DNA of 64,000 nucleotides from an uncultured Pseudoxanthomonas sp. (GTDB taxonomy: Bacteria > Pseudomonadota > Gammaproteobacteria > Xanthomonadales > Xanthomonadaceae). How positions within the stretch are numbered: position 1 is the first letter of the stretch; each line of letters begins with the position of its first letter. The position numbers and the translations under genes are program-made. Positions 9,714 to 18,889 of the stretch are shown in pieces. The stretch spans positions 1 through 64,000 of the forward strand of contig CAMLGZ010000021.1 in the NCBI GenBank assembly GCA_946479745.1, read 5' to 3'. The notes under the pieces are model-generated. The model saw only the letters and a list, made by a program, of their open reading frames with translations. It was not told the DNA's origin and did no database searches.

Positions 9714-9745
9714 AAAAAAGCCCGCCAGTGTTGAATTTGGCGGGC
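9714..9745 (-). terminator. Rho-independent terminator of purL
   Basis: Read on the minus strand, GCCCGCCA and TGGCGGGC (plus-strand arms 9720-9727 and 9738-9745) form a perfect 8-bp GC stem with a ten-base loop. The stem is followed directly by six T residues (plus-strand A-run 9714-9719). It lies 35 bases after the purL stop codon and is a textbook intrinsic terminator. Confidence 0.88.
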
Positions 9746-9779
9746 CCGAAAAAATATTCGCTTTTTCAATCGAAGGCGG

Positions 9780-12700
9780 TCATGCCACCCAATTTCTTGC
9801 ATTGCGGAACATCCGCAGCCAGGGCGAATCGTCTTTCCAGCCCTGCGGACGCCAGCTGAGATTGACGCTGCGCAAGGTGCGCTCGGGATGCGGCATCAGA
9901 ATGGTGGAACGGCCGTCATCGCTGGTCAGGCCGGTGATGCCGTCGGGCGACCCGTTGGGATTGAGCGGGTATTGCAGGGCCGTGCGGCCTTCGCCGTCGA
10001 TAAAGCGCAGCGCCACCCGGACCGCAGCCTGCCCGGCCGCACTGTCGAACTCCGCGCGGCCTTCGCCGTGCGCCACCGAGACGGGGATGCGCGAACCGGC
10101 CATGCCCTGCAGGAACAGCGAAGGCGATTCCACCACTTCCAGCAACGAGAAACGGGCTTCGAACTGCTCGCTGCGGTTGCGCAGGAAGCGCGGCCAGTGC
10201 GTTGCCCCGGGAATGATGTCCTTCAGCTGGCTCAGCATCTGGCAACCGTTGCAGACGCCTAGCGAGAACGTGTCGCTGCGCTGGAAGAACGCCGCGAAAG
10301 CATCGCGCAACGCGTCGCGTTCCAGAATCGAGGTAGCCCAGCCACGGCCCGCGCCCAGCACGTCGCCATAGCTGAAGCCGCCGCAGGCGGCGAAACCCTT
10401 GAACCCGTCCAGTTTGACGCGGCCGGCGATCAGATCGCTCATGTGCACATCGAACGCATCGAAACCGGCCCGATCGAAAGCGGCGGCCATTTCGATCTGG
10501 CCATTGACGCCCTGCTCGCGCAGGATCGCGACCTTGGGTCGAACGCCCTTGGCGATATAAGGAGCGGAGATATCTTCGGCAGGATCGAAGCTGAGCTTCG
10601 GGCGCAAACCCGGCGCCGAGAAATCGCGCGTGGTTTCGCGTTCCTCATCGGCCGTTTCCGGGTTGTCGCGCAGCTTCTGCATGGCATGGGTGACCGACCA
10701 CCAGGCGTCGAACAGCTCGTCCCAGCGCCATTGCGCCAACACCTCGCCTTCCTGCTCGATGCGGATCACCGGCGCGGTAGTGGGCTTGGCGATGCGCTGC
10801 GCGCATTCGGTCAGCGCGTGGCGTTCGACCAGATCCGCAAAAGCGGCGCGGTCTTCGGCCGACACCTGCACCACGGCGCCCAGCTCTTCGGCGAACAGAG
10901 TGCGGAACGGATCGTCGCCCCAACCGTCCAGCTGGATGTCCAGGCCGCAATGCGCCGCGAACGCCATTTCGCACAGCGCGGCGAACGCGCCGCCATCGCT
11001 GCGGTCGTGGTAGGCCAGCAATACGCCGGCTTCGCGCGCATCGCGGATCAGTTCGAAGAAATCGCGCAGCCGTTGCGGATCGTCCAGGTCGGGCACGCTG
11101 TCGTCCGCATCGCTGCCGCCGAATGCCGGCAACGCGCCCGCGCCCGCGCCCGCCTCCGGATGACACTGCGCCAACACCGAACCGCCGAGGCGCTGCTTGC
11201 CCGCACCCAGGCCGATCAGCCAGAGATCGCTGTCTTCTTCGCGAGCCAGCAGCGGTGTGAGCTGCTCGCGCGCGTCGGTGACGGGGGCGAAAGCGGTGAT
11301 GACCAGCGAGACTGGCGAAACGGATTTCTGCGCCGTACCGTCGCTGTGCCATTGCGCCTGCATCGACAGCGAATCCTTGCCGACCGGGATGCTCAGTTCG
11401 ATTTCCGGGCACAGCTGCATGCCCACCGCTTTCACTGCGTCGAACAGCAAAGCGTCTTCGCCGTCGTGATTGGCCGCGGCCATCCAGTTGGCGGAGAGTT
11501 TGATGCGGTCCAGCGATTCCACCGGCGCCGCGCACAGATTGGTGATCGCTTCGCCCACCGCCATGCGTGCCGAAGCGGCGGCATTGAGCAACGCCAGCGG
11601 CGTGCGTTCGCCGATGGCCATGGCTTCACCGACGAATCCGTCGAAACCCGACAAGGTGATGGCGCAGTCGGCCAGCGGCAGCTGCCAGGGGCCGATCATC
11701 TGGTCGCGCGCGGTCAACCCGCCGACGCTGCGGTCGCCGATGGTGACCAGGAACTGCTTGGAAGCCACCGACGGATGGGCGAGCACGCGCAGGCCTGCGT
11801 CATGCAGATCCAGACCCGCGGTTTCCATCGCCGGCCAGCGCGGCGCAGGCGGATGCGCGGTATCGCGATGCATCTTCGGCGCCTTGCCGAACAGCACGTC
11901 CATGGGCAGATCGATCGGCAGATCGCTTGAAGCCCCTCTCCCTGCGGGAGAGGGGTTGGGGTGAGGGTACGGCGAAGTGGGAGTGCTGCCGTCCTCCGCA
12001 CCCTCTTCCGCCCTCGCAAGCACCCCATACCCCACCACCAATCTCTCCTCCGCCGTAGCAACACCCACCGCCGCAAACGGACACCGCTCCCGCTCGCATA
12101 GCGCGGCAAACTCGGCCAAGCGCTCCTGCGCCACGCCCAGCACATAACGCTCCTGCGATTCGTTGCACCACAGCTGCATCGGCGACAACGACGGATCGTC
12201 GCTGGGCACCCGGTCCAGATCGATCACCCCGCCCACACCGGAGTCGTGCAGCAATTCGGGAATCGCGTTCGACAGGCCGCCCGCACCGACGTCGTGGAAC
12301 CAGCGGATCGGATTGTTTGCGCCCATGGCGACACAGCGGTCGATCACTTCCTGGCAGCGACGCTCCATTTCCGGGTTGTCGCGCTGCACGCTGGCAAAAT
12401 CCAGGTCTTCTGCGGTATCGCCGGAAGCCACCGAGCTGGCGGCGCCGCCGCCCAGACCGATCAGCATGGCCGGGCCGCCGAGCACGATCACCGCATCGCC
12501 AGGCTGCAGACGGATTTTTTCAACCTGCATGCGATCGATGGCGCCCAATCCGCCGGCGAGCATGATCGGCTTGTCATAGGCGCGAGTCAGCGTGGCGGAT
12601 TCGGGAAGTTCGAAACTGCGGAAGTAGCCCACCAGATTCGGGCGTCCGAATTCGTTGTTGAAAGCGGCCGCGCCCAGCGGGCCGTCCAGCATGATTTCCA

Positions 12701-13766
12701 GCGCCGGCGCCATGCGCGGATTAAGCGCGCGCGTTGCTTCCCACGCCTGCGGCAGGGTCGGGATGCGCAGGTGCGAAACGCTGAAGCCGCTCAGTCCGGC
12801 CTTGGGCTTGCCGCCGCGGCCGGTTGCGCCTTCGTCGCGGATTTCGCCGCCGGCGCCGGTGCTGGCCCCCGGAAAGGGCGCGATGGCGGTCGGATGGTTG
12901 TGGGTTTCCACCTTGATGCAGAACGCCGAATCGGTCTTCGGCTCGCTGCGATAGGCGCCGTCGGCGCCGGGACGGAAACGCGAGGACGCATAGCCTTCCA
13001 CCACCGCAGCGTTGTCGCTGTACGCCGACAGCGTGTGTTGCGGCGTCTGCGCATGGGTGTGCTTGATCATGCGGAACAGCGATTGCTGGCCGCCGTTGAG
13101 CAGCATGTCCTTGCCTTCGATAGTCCAGGTCGCGTTGAAGATCTTGTGGCGGCAGTGCTCGGAATTGGCCTGCGCGAACATCATCAGTTCGACATCGGAG
13201 GGATCGCGGCCCAGTTCGCCGTAGCGCAGGCGCAGATAGTCGATCTCATCGTCGGCCAGGGCCAGGCCCAGACGCTTGTTGGCCGCTTCCAGCGCGCCCA
13301 ACGCAATCCGCTCCACCGTGCCGCGCGGCAGCGCGGTGAACAGCGCAGCGGCTTGTTCGCGCGCAGACAGCAGGGACTGGGTCATCGGATCGTGCAGCAG
13401 CTTGGCCAGCGCAGCGGAGTCTTCCCAACCCTGCAGATCGATGCGGGTACCGCGTTCCACGCGTTTGACCGGCAGGCCCGCGCCGCGCAGCAGTTCGGTG
13501 GCCTTGCTGGCCCAAGGCGACAAAGTGCCCAGGCGCGGCACGATGAAGCGGGACCGGGTGTCCTCGGCGGCGGCGACCGAATCGGGCGACGCCTGCAGGA
13601 TGCGGCCCAGGGTACCGATGTCGACCTCGGCACCCGCTTCGGGTTCGACGAAATAGACGTGCCACGCGCCGCGCACCAGCACGGAAGGCGAGACGGACTG
13701 CAATCGGGATTCAAGCCGCGCGCGGCGGAACTGCGACAGGGCCGACTGGCCCTCGAGGACGATCAT
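9780..13766 (-). CDS. purL: Phosphoribosylformylglycinamidine synthase (FGAR amidotransferase)
   Basis: The large single-chain proteobacterial PurL (1328 residues; E. coli about 1295) converts FGAR, glutamine and ATP to FGAM in purine synthesis. The N-terminal PurS-like part begins [19 protein letters not shown]. The synthetase halves contain [30 protein letters not shown] and [14 protein letters not shown]. The C-terminal class-I glutaminase has the nucleophile in [12 protein letters not shown] and the His/Glu pair in MPHPERTLR. The start at 13766 was chosen by family conservation; it has no clear ribosome site, and a TTG three codons upstream is possible. A TACAAT at 13799-13804 could be its -10 box. 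Oddly, about 30 residues ([20 protein letters not shown]...) come from a palindromic repeat element inserted in frame at about 11933-12005. Confidence 0.97.
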   Translation of the reverse strand: MIVLEGQSALSQFRRARLESRLQSVSPSVLVRGAWHVYFVEPEAGAEVDIGTLGRILQASPDSVAAAEDTRSRFIVPRLGTLSPWASKATELLRGAGLPVKRVERGTRIDLQGWEDSAALAKLLHDPMTQSLLSAREQAAALFTALPRGTVERIALGALEAANKRLGLALADDEIDYLRLRYGELGRDPSDVELMMFAQANSEHCRHKIFNATWTIEGKDMLLNGGQQSLFRMIKHTHAQTPQHTLSAYSDNAAVVEGYASSRFRPGADGAYRSEPKTDSAFCIKVETHNHPTAIAPFPGASTGAGGEIRDEGATGRGGKPKAGLSGFSVSHLRIPTLPQAWEATRALNPRMAPALEIMLDGPLGAAAFNNEFGRPNLVGYFRSFELPESATLTRAYDKPIMLAGGLGAIDRMQVEKIRLQPGDAVIVLGGPAMLIGLGGGAASSVASGDTAEDLDFASVQRDNPEMERRCQEVIDRCVAMGANNPIRWFHDVGAGGLSNAIPELLHDSGVGGVIDLDRVPSDDPSLSPMQLWCNESQERYVLGVAQERLAEFAALCERERCPFAAVGVATAEERLVVGYGVLARAEEGAEDGSTPTSPYPHPNPSPAGRGASSDLPIDLPMDVLFGKAPKMHRDTAHPPAPRWPAMETAGLDLHDAGLRVLAHPSVASKQFLVTIGDRSVGGLTARDQMIGPWQLPLADCAITLSGFDGFVGEAMAIGERTPLALLNAAASARMAVGEAITNLCAAPVESLDRIKLSANWMAAANHDGEDALLFDAVKAVGMQLCPEIELSIPVGKDSLSMQAQWHSDGTAQKSVSPVSLVITAFAPVTDAREQLTPLLAREEDSDLWLIGLGAGKQRLGGSVLAQCHPEAGAGAGALPAFGGSDADDSVPDLDDPQRLRDFFELIRDAREAGVLLAYHDRSDGGAFAALCEMAFAAHCGLDIQLDGWGDDPFRTLFAEELGAVVQVSAEDRAAFADLVERHALTECAQRIAKPTTAPVIRIEQEGEVLAQWRWDELFDAWWSVTHAMQKLRDNPETADEERETTRDFSAPGLRPKLSFDPAEDISAPYIAKGVRPKVAILREQGVNGQIEMAAAFDRAGFDAFDVHMSDLIAGRVKLDGFKGFAACGGFSYGDVLGAGRGWATSILERDALRDAFAAFFQRSDTFSLGVCNGCQMLSQLKDIIPGATHWPRFLRNRSEQFEARFSLLEVVESPSLFLQGMAGSRIPVSVAHGEGRAEFDSAAGQAAVRVALRFIDGEGRTALQYPLNPNGSPDGITGLTSDDGRSTILMPHPERTLRSVNLSWRPQGWKDDSPWLRMFRNARNWVA
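11933..12005. repeat. Palindromic repeat element inserted in frame within purL
   Basis: The element holds a perfect 10-bp hairpin (CCCCTCTCCC 11933-11942 / GGGAGAGGGG 11946-11955) and the near-palindromic pair GAGGGTACGG ... CCGCACCCTC. On the minus strand it is translated as part of PurL, including [14 protein letters not shown]. The same sequence, down to [14 protein letters not shown], is present in valS at 23095-23206. Confidence 0.85.
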
Positions 13767-13806
13767 GTCCGGCAAACCGATAAGGAATGGGGCTCACTAT
13801 TGTAGC

Positions 13807-13829
13807 GAAGCCGGCGCAGGGCCGGCTTC
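13807..13829 (-). terminator. Hairpin between dsbC-like gene and purL
   Basis: GAAGCCGGC (13807-13815) pairs perfectly with GCCGGCTTC (13821-13829) over a five-base loop. It lies 25 bases past the stop codon of the DsbC-like gene. There is no strong T-tract, so termination efficiency is uncertain. A possible purL -10 box (TACAAT, 13799-13804 on the minus strand) follows directly. Confidence 0.5.
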
Positions 13830-13854
13830 GTCGTGTCGCATTTTCCTGGCGGGC

Positions 13855-14679
13855 TTACTGCATGCCGGCCGGTTTGACGGCCTGGGCTTCGCCCGCCAGC
13901 TTGTCCAGGGCTTCGCGCATCCTGTCCGGCGGCAGATACCCGCCCAGCTGGGTTCCATCCGGGGCGAAAATGGCCGGCGTGCCGGAAATGCCCAGGCGCT
14001 GGCCCACGTGGTACTCCATGTCCACCGGGGTGCTTCTGCAGGCCCGCGCGGGAATGGGCTTGCCGCCCTTGGCGTCGGTCAGGGCCTGCTTGCGGTCGGT
14101 GGCGCACCAGACCGAGATCATGTCGCGGTGGTCCTGGCTGCCCAGGCCCATGCGCGGGTAAGCCATGTACTCGATGGCGATGCCCCGCTTGTTGTATTCG
14201 GCGATTTCGCTGTGCAGCTTGCGGCAATAGCCGCATTCGATATCGGTGAAGACGCTGAGAGTGTATTTGGGGTTGGGCGGCGCGAACACGATGCGCTCGC
14301 TGGTCTTGACGCTCTTGAGCAGGTCCACGCGGTACTTGGACAGCGCGGGGCTCGATTGGGTCAGGTCTTTCTGCGAGCCGATATCCACCACGCTGCCCTG
14401 CACCAGGTATTTGCCGTCGTCGCTGATCAAAACCACCTGCCCGCCCACGATCGCTTCACGAAAACCCGGCAGCGCGGCGGCGCCCATGTAATCGATCTGG
14501 ATTTTCGGGTTCAGGCTGATCAGTGCCTGGCGCGCACGTTCTTCCGGCGTATTGCCTTGGGCCGTCGCTGTCGCCTTCGAGGCAGCCGGCGTCGCCGCCT
14601 GATCGGGTTGCGGCGCCTGGGCGCAGGCGGAAATGCTGACCGGGCCCAACAGGGCGATGCAGAACAAGAGAGGCTTCAT
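13855..14679 (-). CDS. dsbC: DsbC-family thiol:disulfide interchange lipoprotein
   Basis: A 274-residue exported disulfide isomerase/reductase. The N terminus MKPLLFCIALLGPVSISACAQ carries a plausible lipobox (ISAC, Cys19), followed by a Pro/Ala/Thr-rich tether to about residue 45. The DsbC N-terminal dimerisation domain follows (MGAALPGFREAIVGGQVVLISDDGKYLVQG). The thioredoxin-like domain has the catalytic motif FTDIECGYCRKLHSEI and the cis-Pro loop GISGTPAIFAPDG. AAGGA lies seven bases before the start codon. E. coli DsbC is soluble and periplasmic, so lipid anchoring would be a difference. DsbC proteins correct wrongly paired disulfides in exported proteins, which fits the secreted proteases encoded here. 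It lies upstream of purL with its own downstream hairpin. Confidence 0.9.
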   Translation of the reverse strand: MKPLLFCIALLGPVSISACAQAPQPDQAATPAASKATATAQGNTPEERARQALISLNPKIQIDYMGAAALPGFREAIVGGQVVLISDDGKYLVQGSVVDIGSQKDLTQSSPALSKYRVDLLKSVKTSERIVFAPPNPKYTLSVFTDIECGYCRKLHSEIAEYNKRGIAIEYMAYPRMGLGSQDHRDMISVWCATDRKQALTDAKGGKPIPARACRSTPVDMEYHVGQRLGISGTPAIFAPDGTQLGGYLPPDRMREALDKLAGEAQAVKPAGMQ

Positions 14680-14917
14680 GAAGCGGTCCTTGGGGGAAGG
14701 AGGAACTGACGGCCTCTGTAGGGACCGCGCAGGACGCTGAAGGGTTCAATTTTCGCATATCCCATCGGATAGCAGTTTTCACCCGATGCGGCGGCGTCAA
14801 TTACAACGACGCCACCCTTGGCGCAACAGTCCGGGCTTCGGACGCACCTGCCCGGCGATCCCCGGCCGGGCGTTCGCCAGGGCTGCGCGGCAGTACCAAG
14901 CGACGCGTGCCCCCGGC

Positions 14918-15871
14918 TCACCCTCGCGGATGGTGCTTGGCGTGCAGCTTCTGCAGGTGCTCGCGCGCCACCAAGGTGTAGATCTGCGTGGTGGAAAGCG
15001 AGCTGTGGCCCAGCAGCATCTGCAGCGCGCGCAGATCCGCGCCATGGTTGAGCAAGTGCGTGGCGAAGCTGTGGCGTAGCCCATGCGGGCTGACTTTGCC
15101 CGGGTCGATCCCGGCGACCGCGGCATAGCGTTTGACCAGACCCCAGAAATGCTGGCGGCTGGGCGGCTCGCCGTCGGCACCGATGAACAGCGCTTCCCGG
15201 TTGGCCTTGCCTGCCAATTTCGGCCTGACTTCCGCCAGGTACTTCTCCAGCCAGTGCTGCGACTCCTCGCCCAGCGGAACCAACCGCTCCTTGCTGCCCT
15301 TACCGGTCACCCGCACCACGCCCTGGCGGAGGTTCACGGCGTTGGCGGACAGATTCACCAGCTCGCTCACGCGCAGGCCGGCGGCATACATCAGCTCGAA
15401 CATGGCGCGGTCGCGCAGGCCAAGCGGCGTATCGGTCTGCGGCGCGGCAAGCAAGGCATCGATCTGGCTTTCGGCCAGCGCCTTGGGCAGCGAGCGCGGC
15501 AGTTTGGGCGGGTCCAGCAGCGCGGTGGGATCGTCGTTGCGCAGGCCACGGCGCAGCAGCCAGGCGTAGAAGGCGCGCAGCGACGACAACAGGCGCGCGT
15601 TGCTGCGCGGCGAGTAATTCTGCACGGTGCGCGCGGCGAAATAATCGAACAGACCGGCGCGATCGGCCTGCAACAGCCCGCCCTGCCGCCCGACACGCCA
15701 GCGGGCAAGGCCTTCCAGATCGCGCCGGTAGCTGGCCAGGGTCGGTTTGGCCAATCCGCTCTCGGCCCAGATCGCATCCAGGAAAGCGGTGATTTCGGCA
15801 GCATCGGATTCGGGTACGGGCGGCAAAGCCATGGCCTGGATGCGGCGGTCGGCGGGGGAAGTGGAATTCAT
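14918..15871 (-). CDS. xerD: Site-specific tyrosine recombinase XerD
   Basis: A 317-residue tyrosine recombinase that acts with XerC at dif to resolve chromosome dimers. The N-terminal SAM-like core-binding domain covers about residues 25-110 ([30 protein letters not shown]). The catalytic domain has Arg in [12 protein letters not shown], Lys in [37 protein letters not shown] with the nucleophilic Tyr, and the C-terminal LHAKHHPRG typical of XerD. The start at 15871 ([10 protein letters not shown]) matches family length; the open frame continues 22 codons upstream into a REP element. It is read away from the RDD gene. Confidence 0.95.
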   Translation of the reverse strand: MNSTSPADRRIQAMALPPVPESDAAEITAFLDAIWAESGLAKPTLASYRRDLEGLARWRVGRQGGLLQADRAGLFDYFAARTVQNYSPRSNARLLSSLRAFYAWLLRRGLRNDDPTALLDPPKLPRSLPKALAESQIDALLAAPQTDTPLGLRDRAMFELMYAAGLRVSELVNLSANAVNLRQGVVRVTGKGSKERLVPLGEESQHWLEKYLAEVRPKLAGKANREALFIGADGEPPSRQHFWGLVKRYAAVAGIDPGKVSPHGLRHSFATHLLNHGADLRALQMLLGHSSLSTTQIYTLVAREHLQKLHAKHHPRG

Positions 15872-15903
15872 CGGCCAAGCATAGACCGAGCGCGCAGGGG
15901 CAC

Positions 15904-15970
15904 GTAGGAGCGGCGCAAGTCGCGAAGTTTCTTCCAAGCCACCTGTGATCGCGACTTACGTCGCTCCTAC
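15904..15970. repeat. GTAG-ended REP dyad between xerD and RDD gene
   Basis: GTAGGAGCGGCGCAAGTCGCGA at the left end is mirrored at the right end by TCGCGACTTACGTCGCTCCTAC. The arms are largely complementary with a few mismatches and a 23-base spacer. The terminal GTAG and the stem sequence match the REP dyad at 24069-24134. The element lies between divergent genes, close to both starts. Confidence 0.85.
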
Positions 15971-15995
15971 GCGGCGCTCCCGCTATCCTGTGCGC

Positions 15996-16463
15996 ATGAA
16001 CGACCCACTCGCCGCCACGCCGAAACCCCGCGCCCACATCGGGTGGCGTCTGCTCGCCCTGCTCTATGATTTCTGGCCGGCGCTGGCACTGTGGATGCTG
16101 CTGAGCGCCGCTTTCACTCTCCTCTATTACCTGACGGGCCACGGAGCGCGGCAAAACATCTCGCCCTTCAGCGCTTTGCAGATCGCGCTTTGGCTGGCCT
16201 GCTGGCTGGTGACCGGCGCTTACGCGGTGATCAGCTGGCGGCGCGGCGGGCAGACCCTGGGCATGCGTCCGTGGCGACTGAAAGTGATCGCCGCCGATGA
16301 CAGTGCGCCGAGCTGGCAGGCACTCTGCGTGCGTTATGCGGTGGCGACTGTTTCGTTGTTGCTGGCTGGCTTGGGGTTTTGGTGGGCTTGGGTGGATCGG
16401 AAAAAGCTGACTTGGCACGACCGGGCCAGCGGCACGCGCATGATCCGGCTTCCGAAAAAATAG
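15996..16463 (+). CDS. RDD-family inner-membrane protein
   Basis: A 155-residue integral membrane protein of the RDD family, whose transport or membrane roles are mostly undefined. It shows three hydrophobic spans, at about residues 21-45, 60-85 and 108-132. Family marks are the conserved charged sites in RLLALLYDFWPALAL (the classical Arg-Asp pair in the first helix), SWRRGGQTLGMRPWRLKV and WHDRASGTRMIRL. The start at 15996 directly precedes the first RDD helix; an upstream extension would be translated from a REP element. It is convergent with lptG, with a 30-bp perfect inverted repeat between them. Confidence 0.85.
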   Translation: MNDPLAATPKPRAHIGWRLLALLYDFWPALALWMLLSAAFTLLYYLTGHGARQNISPFSALQIALWLACWLVTGAYAVISWRRGGQTLGMRPWRLKVIAADDSAPSWQALCVRYAVATVSLLLAGLGFWWAWVDRKKLTWHDRASGTRMIRLPKK

Positions 16464-16490
16464 AGCCTGTTCGCGCAAGGTCAAGGTCGA

Positions 16491-16569
16491 CCCGTAGGTC
16501 GGGGCTACGCCCCCGACGCACGGGAACCGAAACCGCAAGTGCGTCGGGGGCGTAGCCCCGACCTACGGG
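16491..16569. repeat. 30-bp perfect inverted repeat (REP dyad) between convergent genes
   Basis: The arms 16491-16520 and 16540-16569 are perfect reverse complements over 30 bases around a 19-base loop. They start CCCGTAGGTCGGGGCTACG and include the GTAG motif. The dyad sits 27 bases after the RDD gene stop and 7 bases after the lptG stop. Besides being a REP-type repeat it could act as a bidirectional terminator. Confidence 0.9.
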
Positions 16570-16576
16570 CGATCTA

Positions 16577-17677
16577 CTAACTGCTTCGTCGCCTGAACAA
16601 CCACGCCGACACCGTCAGCATCACCAGCGGTGGCAGCAGATAGGCGATCCAGTAGTCGAACTTGAATGCACCCGCCAGGCGGCTGAACAAGGTCTGCAGC
16701 AGCCAGAAGCCCAAGGCGAACAGAATTCCCAGGAACAGCTGTTTCCCCAGCCCGCCGCTGCGCAGGCTGCCGAAGGCGAACGGAATGGCCGCCAGGCACA
16801 GCGCCAACACGTTCAACGGGTAGAACCAGCGGCCCCAGTAGACTTCCTGGTACTCGCGCGCATCCAGTCCGTTGCGCTGGCGGTAGTCGATGCTGCGCGC
16901 CAGATCGCTGGAAGCCATATAGCGCGGCTTGGCGATGGTATCGGCCAGCGCGGCCGGGTCCAGGTCCGAGTCCCAACGCATGCCCAACAGCTGCTGCTGG
17001 GTCACCGAACTTGCGTTGAAAGTGGTGCGCAATACATTCTTCAGGACCCACTTGTCTTCGAAGTTTTCGGCGGTGGCGGCATGGGAAATCGCCGCCAGCC
17101 TGCCGTCGTCGGCCAACTCGTACAGGCGTACATCGCGCAGCTGCAGCCATTCACGGCCGTCCTGCACCTTCTTTTCGCCGCCTTGCGCATTGAGGAAAAC
17201 ATTGCCCTCGCGCGCCCACAGCCCCGAATACGTCGCCGCCGCCGCGTTATTGGTGATGGCCGAGGTGCGGACCCGGTCGGCCTGGGTCTGGCCCCAGCTG
17301 CCCACGGTTTCCATGCACAGCACCATCAGCCCGGTCAGCAGGGCCAGGGTGATGGCCACCGACAGGCTCAGGCGCCGGCGCGAGAGCCCTACGGCCCGCA
17401 ATGCGATCAGCTCCGAGCTGGCGGCCAATTGGCCCAATCCCATCAGCGCGCCGATCACCGCCGCGGTGGGGAACATGGTGTAGGCGCGGCGCGGAATGGT
17501 GTAGGCCACAAAGGCCACCGCGTGGCCGAAGCTGTAGCTGCCCTTGCCTAGGTCGTTGAGTTCGCTGGATATGGCGTTGATTACATCCAACCCCACCAGC
17601 ACCGACCACACCAGCAAGACGGTGACCAGGACCACACGGCCAACATAGAGATCGTGAAGATTGGGACTTAGCCTCAT
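16577..17677 (-). CDS. lptG: LPS export ABC transporter permease LptG
   Basis: A 366-residue inner-membrane permease that forms, with LptF and the ATPase LptB, the engine lifting LPS onto the LptC-A-D bridge. The sequence shows the LptF/G layout: three N-terminal transmembrane helices to about residue 120 (for example VGRVVLVTVLLVWSVLVGLD near 14-33), a beta-jellyroll periplasmic domain at about 125-270 (WLQLRDVRLYELADDGRLA), and three C-terminal helices. The coupling region SSELIALRAVGLSRRRL is clear. The start ATG at 17677 overlaps the lptF stop (ATGA), which implies translational coupling; the upstream extension of the frame lies inside lptF. Its stop is seven bases from the 30-bp inverted repeat. 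Confidence 0.95.
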   Translation of the reverse strand: MRLSPNLHDLYVGRVVLVTVLLVWSVLVGLDVINAISSELNDLGKGSYSFGHAVAFVAYTIPRRAYTMFPTAAVIGALMGLGQLAASSELIALRAVGLSRRRLSLSVAITLALLTGLMVLCMETVGSWGQTQADRVRTSAITNNAAAATYSGLWAREGNVFLNAQGGEKKVQDGREWLQLRDVRLYELADDGRLAAISHAATAENFEDKWVLKNVLRTTFNASSVTQQQLLGMRWDSDLDPAALADTIAKPRYMASSDLARSIDYRQRNGLDAREYQEVYWGRWFYPLNVLALCLAAIPFAFGSLRSGGLGKQLFLGILFALGFWLLQTLFSRLAGAFKFDYWIAYLLPPLVMLTVSAWLFRRRSS

Positions 17678-18756
17678 GACGCCTTCATCCGCGAACGCGC
17701 CATGCGCCCATCGCGCAGATAGGCCCACAGGCCGAATGCCAGCAGCGGCAGCGTCAACCACCAAAGTCCCAGCATGCCGGGCACCTTGCCATCGGACAGG
17801 GCCTGGGTGCCGATATACATCAGGTTGGTGCCCACCAGATAAGCCAGGAAGCCCAGCATGATGCGTCCATAACGCGCCTGGCGCGGCGAACTGCGCGCCA
17901 GCGGCAGTGCGATCAGCGCGAACGCCAGCGCCAGCAGCGGCGGGGTAAGCCGGTAGTGCAGCTGCGCATTGGCGTCAGCGCGCTTGTCGCCGAACAGCGC
18001 CAGGGTCGGCAGCAATTCGGGATCGGTTTCGGCGCGGACATCGGCGCGGTCAGGCAGCGCGAACTCGTTGCTGGCGAAGCGCATCAGATTGAAGTCGCGG
18101 CCTTTATCCAGCGGGCCTTCCACCCGAAATCCTTCGTTCAGCCGCATATAGCGGTCGCGCTGGCCTTCGAAAAACATCTCGCCGGTGCGCGCGGTCACCA
18201 CATCCAGCCGGTCGCCTTCCTGGCGCTGCACGAATACGCGCTGCAACTTGGTTCCATCGGCCGAAATTCCGCCGATGTAGATGACGCTGCCATTGGGCAG
18301 CATGGTGAATCTGCCCGCATCCAGCCCGGCCACGACCAGGCTGCGGTTGGCGTGTTCGATCATGCGCTCGCTGGTCCGGTCGGCCCATGGCCCCAGCCAC
18401 AGCGACAGGGCACCGATCAGGGCCACCACCGGAATCACCAGCATCAGGAAGGGCTTCAGCATCCGCCCCGGCCCGACCCCGATCCCGGTCAGTACGGGCA
18501 TTTCCGAGTCGCGGTACAGCCGCGCGAAGGCCAGCAGCAGGCCAAGCATCAGCGCCAACGGCAGGATCACCGGCAGATAATTGAGCAGCTGCAGGCCCAT
18601 CTGCGAGATCAGAAGGCTCGCCGGGATCCGCCCCTCGGCGATGTTGCCCAGCAAATCGGCCATCACCCCGCCCAGACTCACCACCAGCAGCACGATCAGC
18701 GTGGCCAGGAAGCTCTGGGTGAATTCGCGGAAGAGGTAGCGGTCCAGCTTCGCCAT
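17674..18756 (-). CDS. lptF: LPS export ABC transporter permease LptF
   Basis: A 360-residue partner of LptG in the LptB2FG complex. It starts MAKLDRYLFREFTQSFLATL, the usual LptF N terminus. Transmembrane spans lie at about residues 13-35, 52-78 and 98-122, then a periplasmic domain (about 125-265: LPNGSVIYIGGISADGTKLQRVF), then three helices (LTPPLLALAFALIALPLA; IMLGFLAYLVGTNLMY; LWWLTLPLLAFGLWAYL). The conserved cytoplasmic segment RDSEMPVLTGIGVGPGRML is present. It is read divergently from pepA across a 133-base gap that should hold both promoters. Confidence 0.95.
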   Translation of the reverse strand: MAKLDRYLFREFTQSFLATLIVLLVVSLGGVMADLLGNIAEGRIPASLLISQMGLQLLNYLPVILPLALMLGLLLAFARLYRDSEMPVLTGIGVGPGRMLKPFLMLVIPVVALIGALSLWLGPWADRTSERMIEHANRSLVVAGLDAGRFTMLPNGSVIYIGGISADGTKLQRVFVQRQEGDRLDVVTARTGEMFFEGQRDRYMRLNEGFRVEGPLDKGRDFNLMRFASNEFALPDRADVRAETDPELLPTLALFGDKRADANAQLHYRLTPPLLALAFALIALPLARSSPRQARYGRIMLGFLAYLVGTNLMYIGTQALSDGKVPGMLGLWWLTLPLLAFGLWAYLRDGRMARSRMKAS

Positions 18757-18889
18757 GGGGGTTGGTTTACAATCTCGGGTTCGTTCGCTGGGATTGGCCG
18801 CGTTTTCTGCGGTCTGGCGCGGTCATGCCGCAGCCTGAGGACCCGCGATTGTACGGAACTCGTCACCTAATGATCTGGGAATCTGCTCA

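Noticed and set aside
14680..14917. Possible small gene between the dsbC-like gene and xerD (81-codon minus-strand frame)
   Set aside because: No ribosome site, no domain and a biased Arg/Gly/Cys composition. It is probably the leader and promoter region of the dsbC-like gene.
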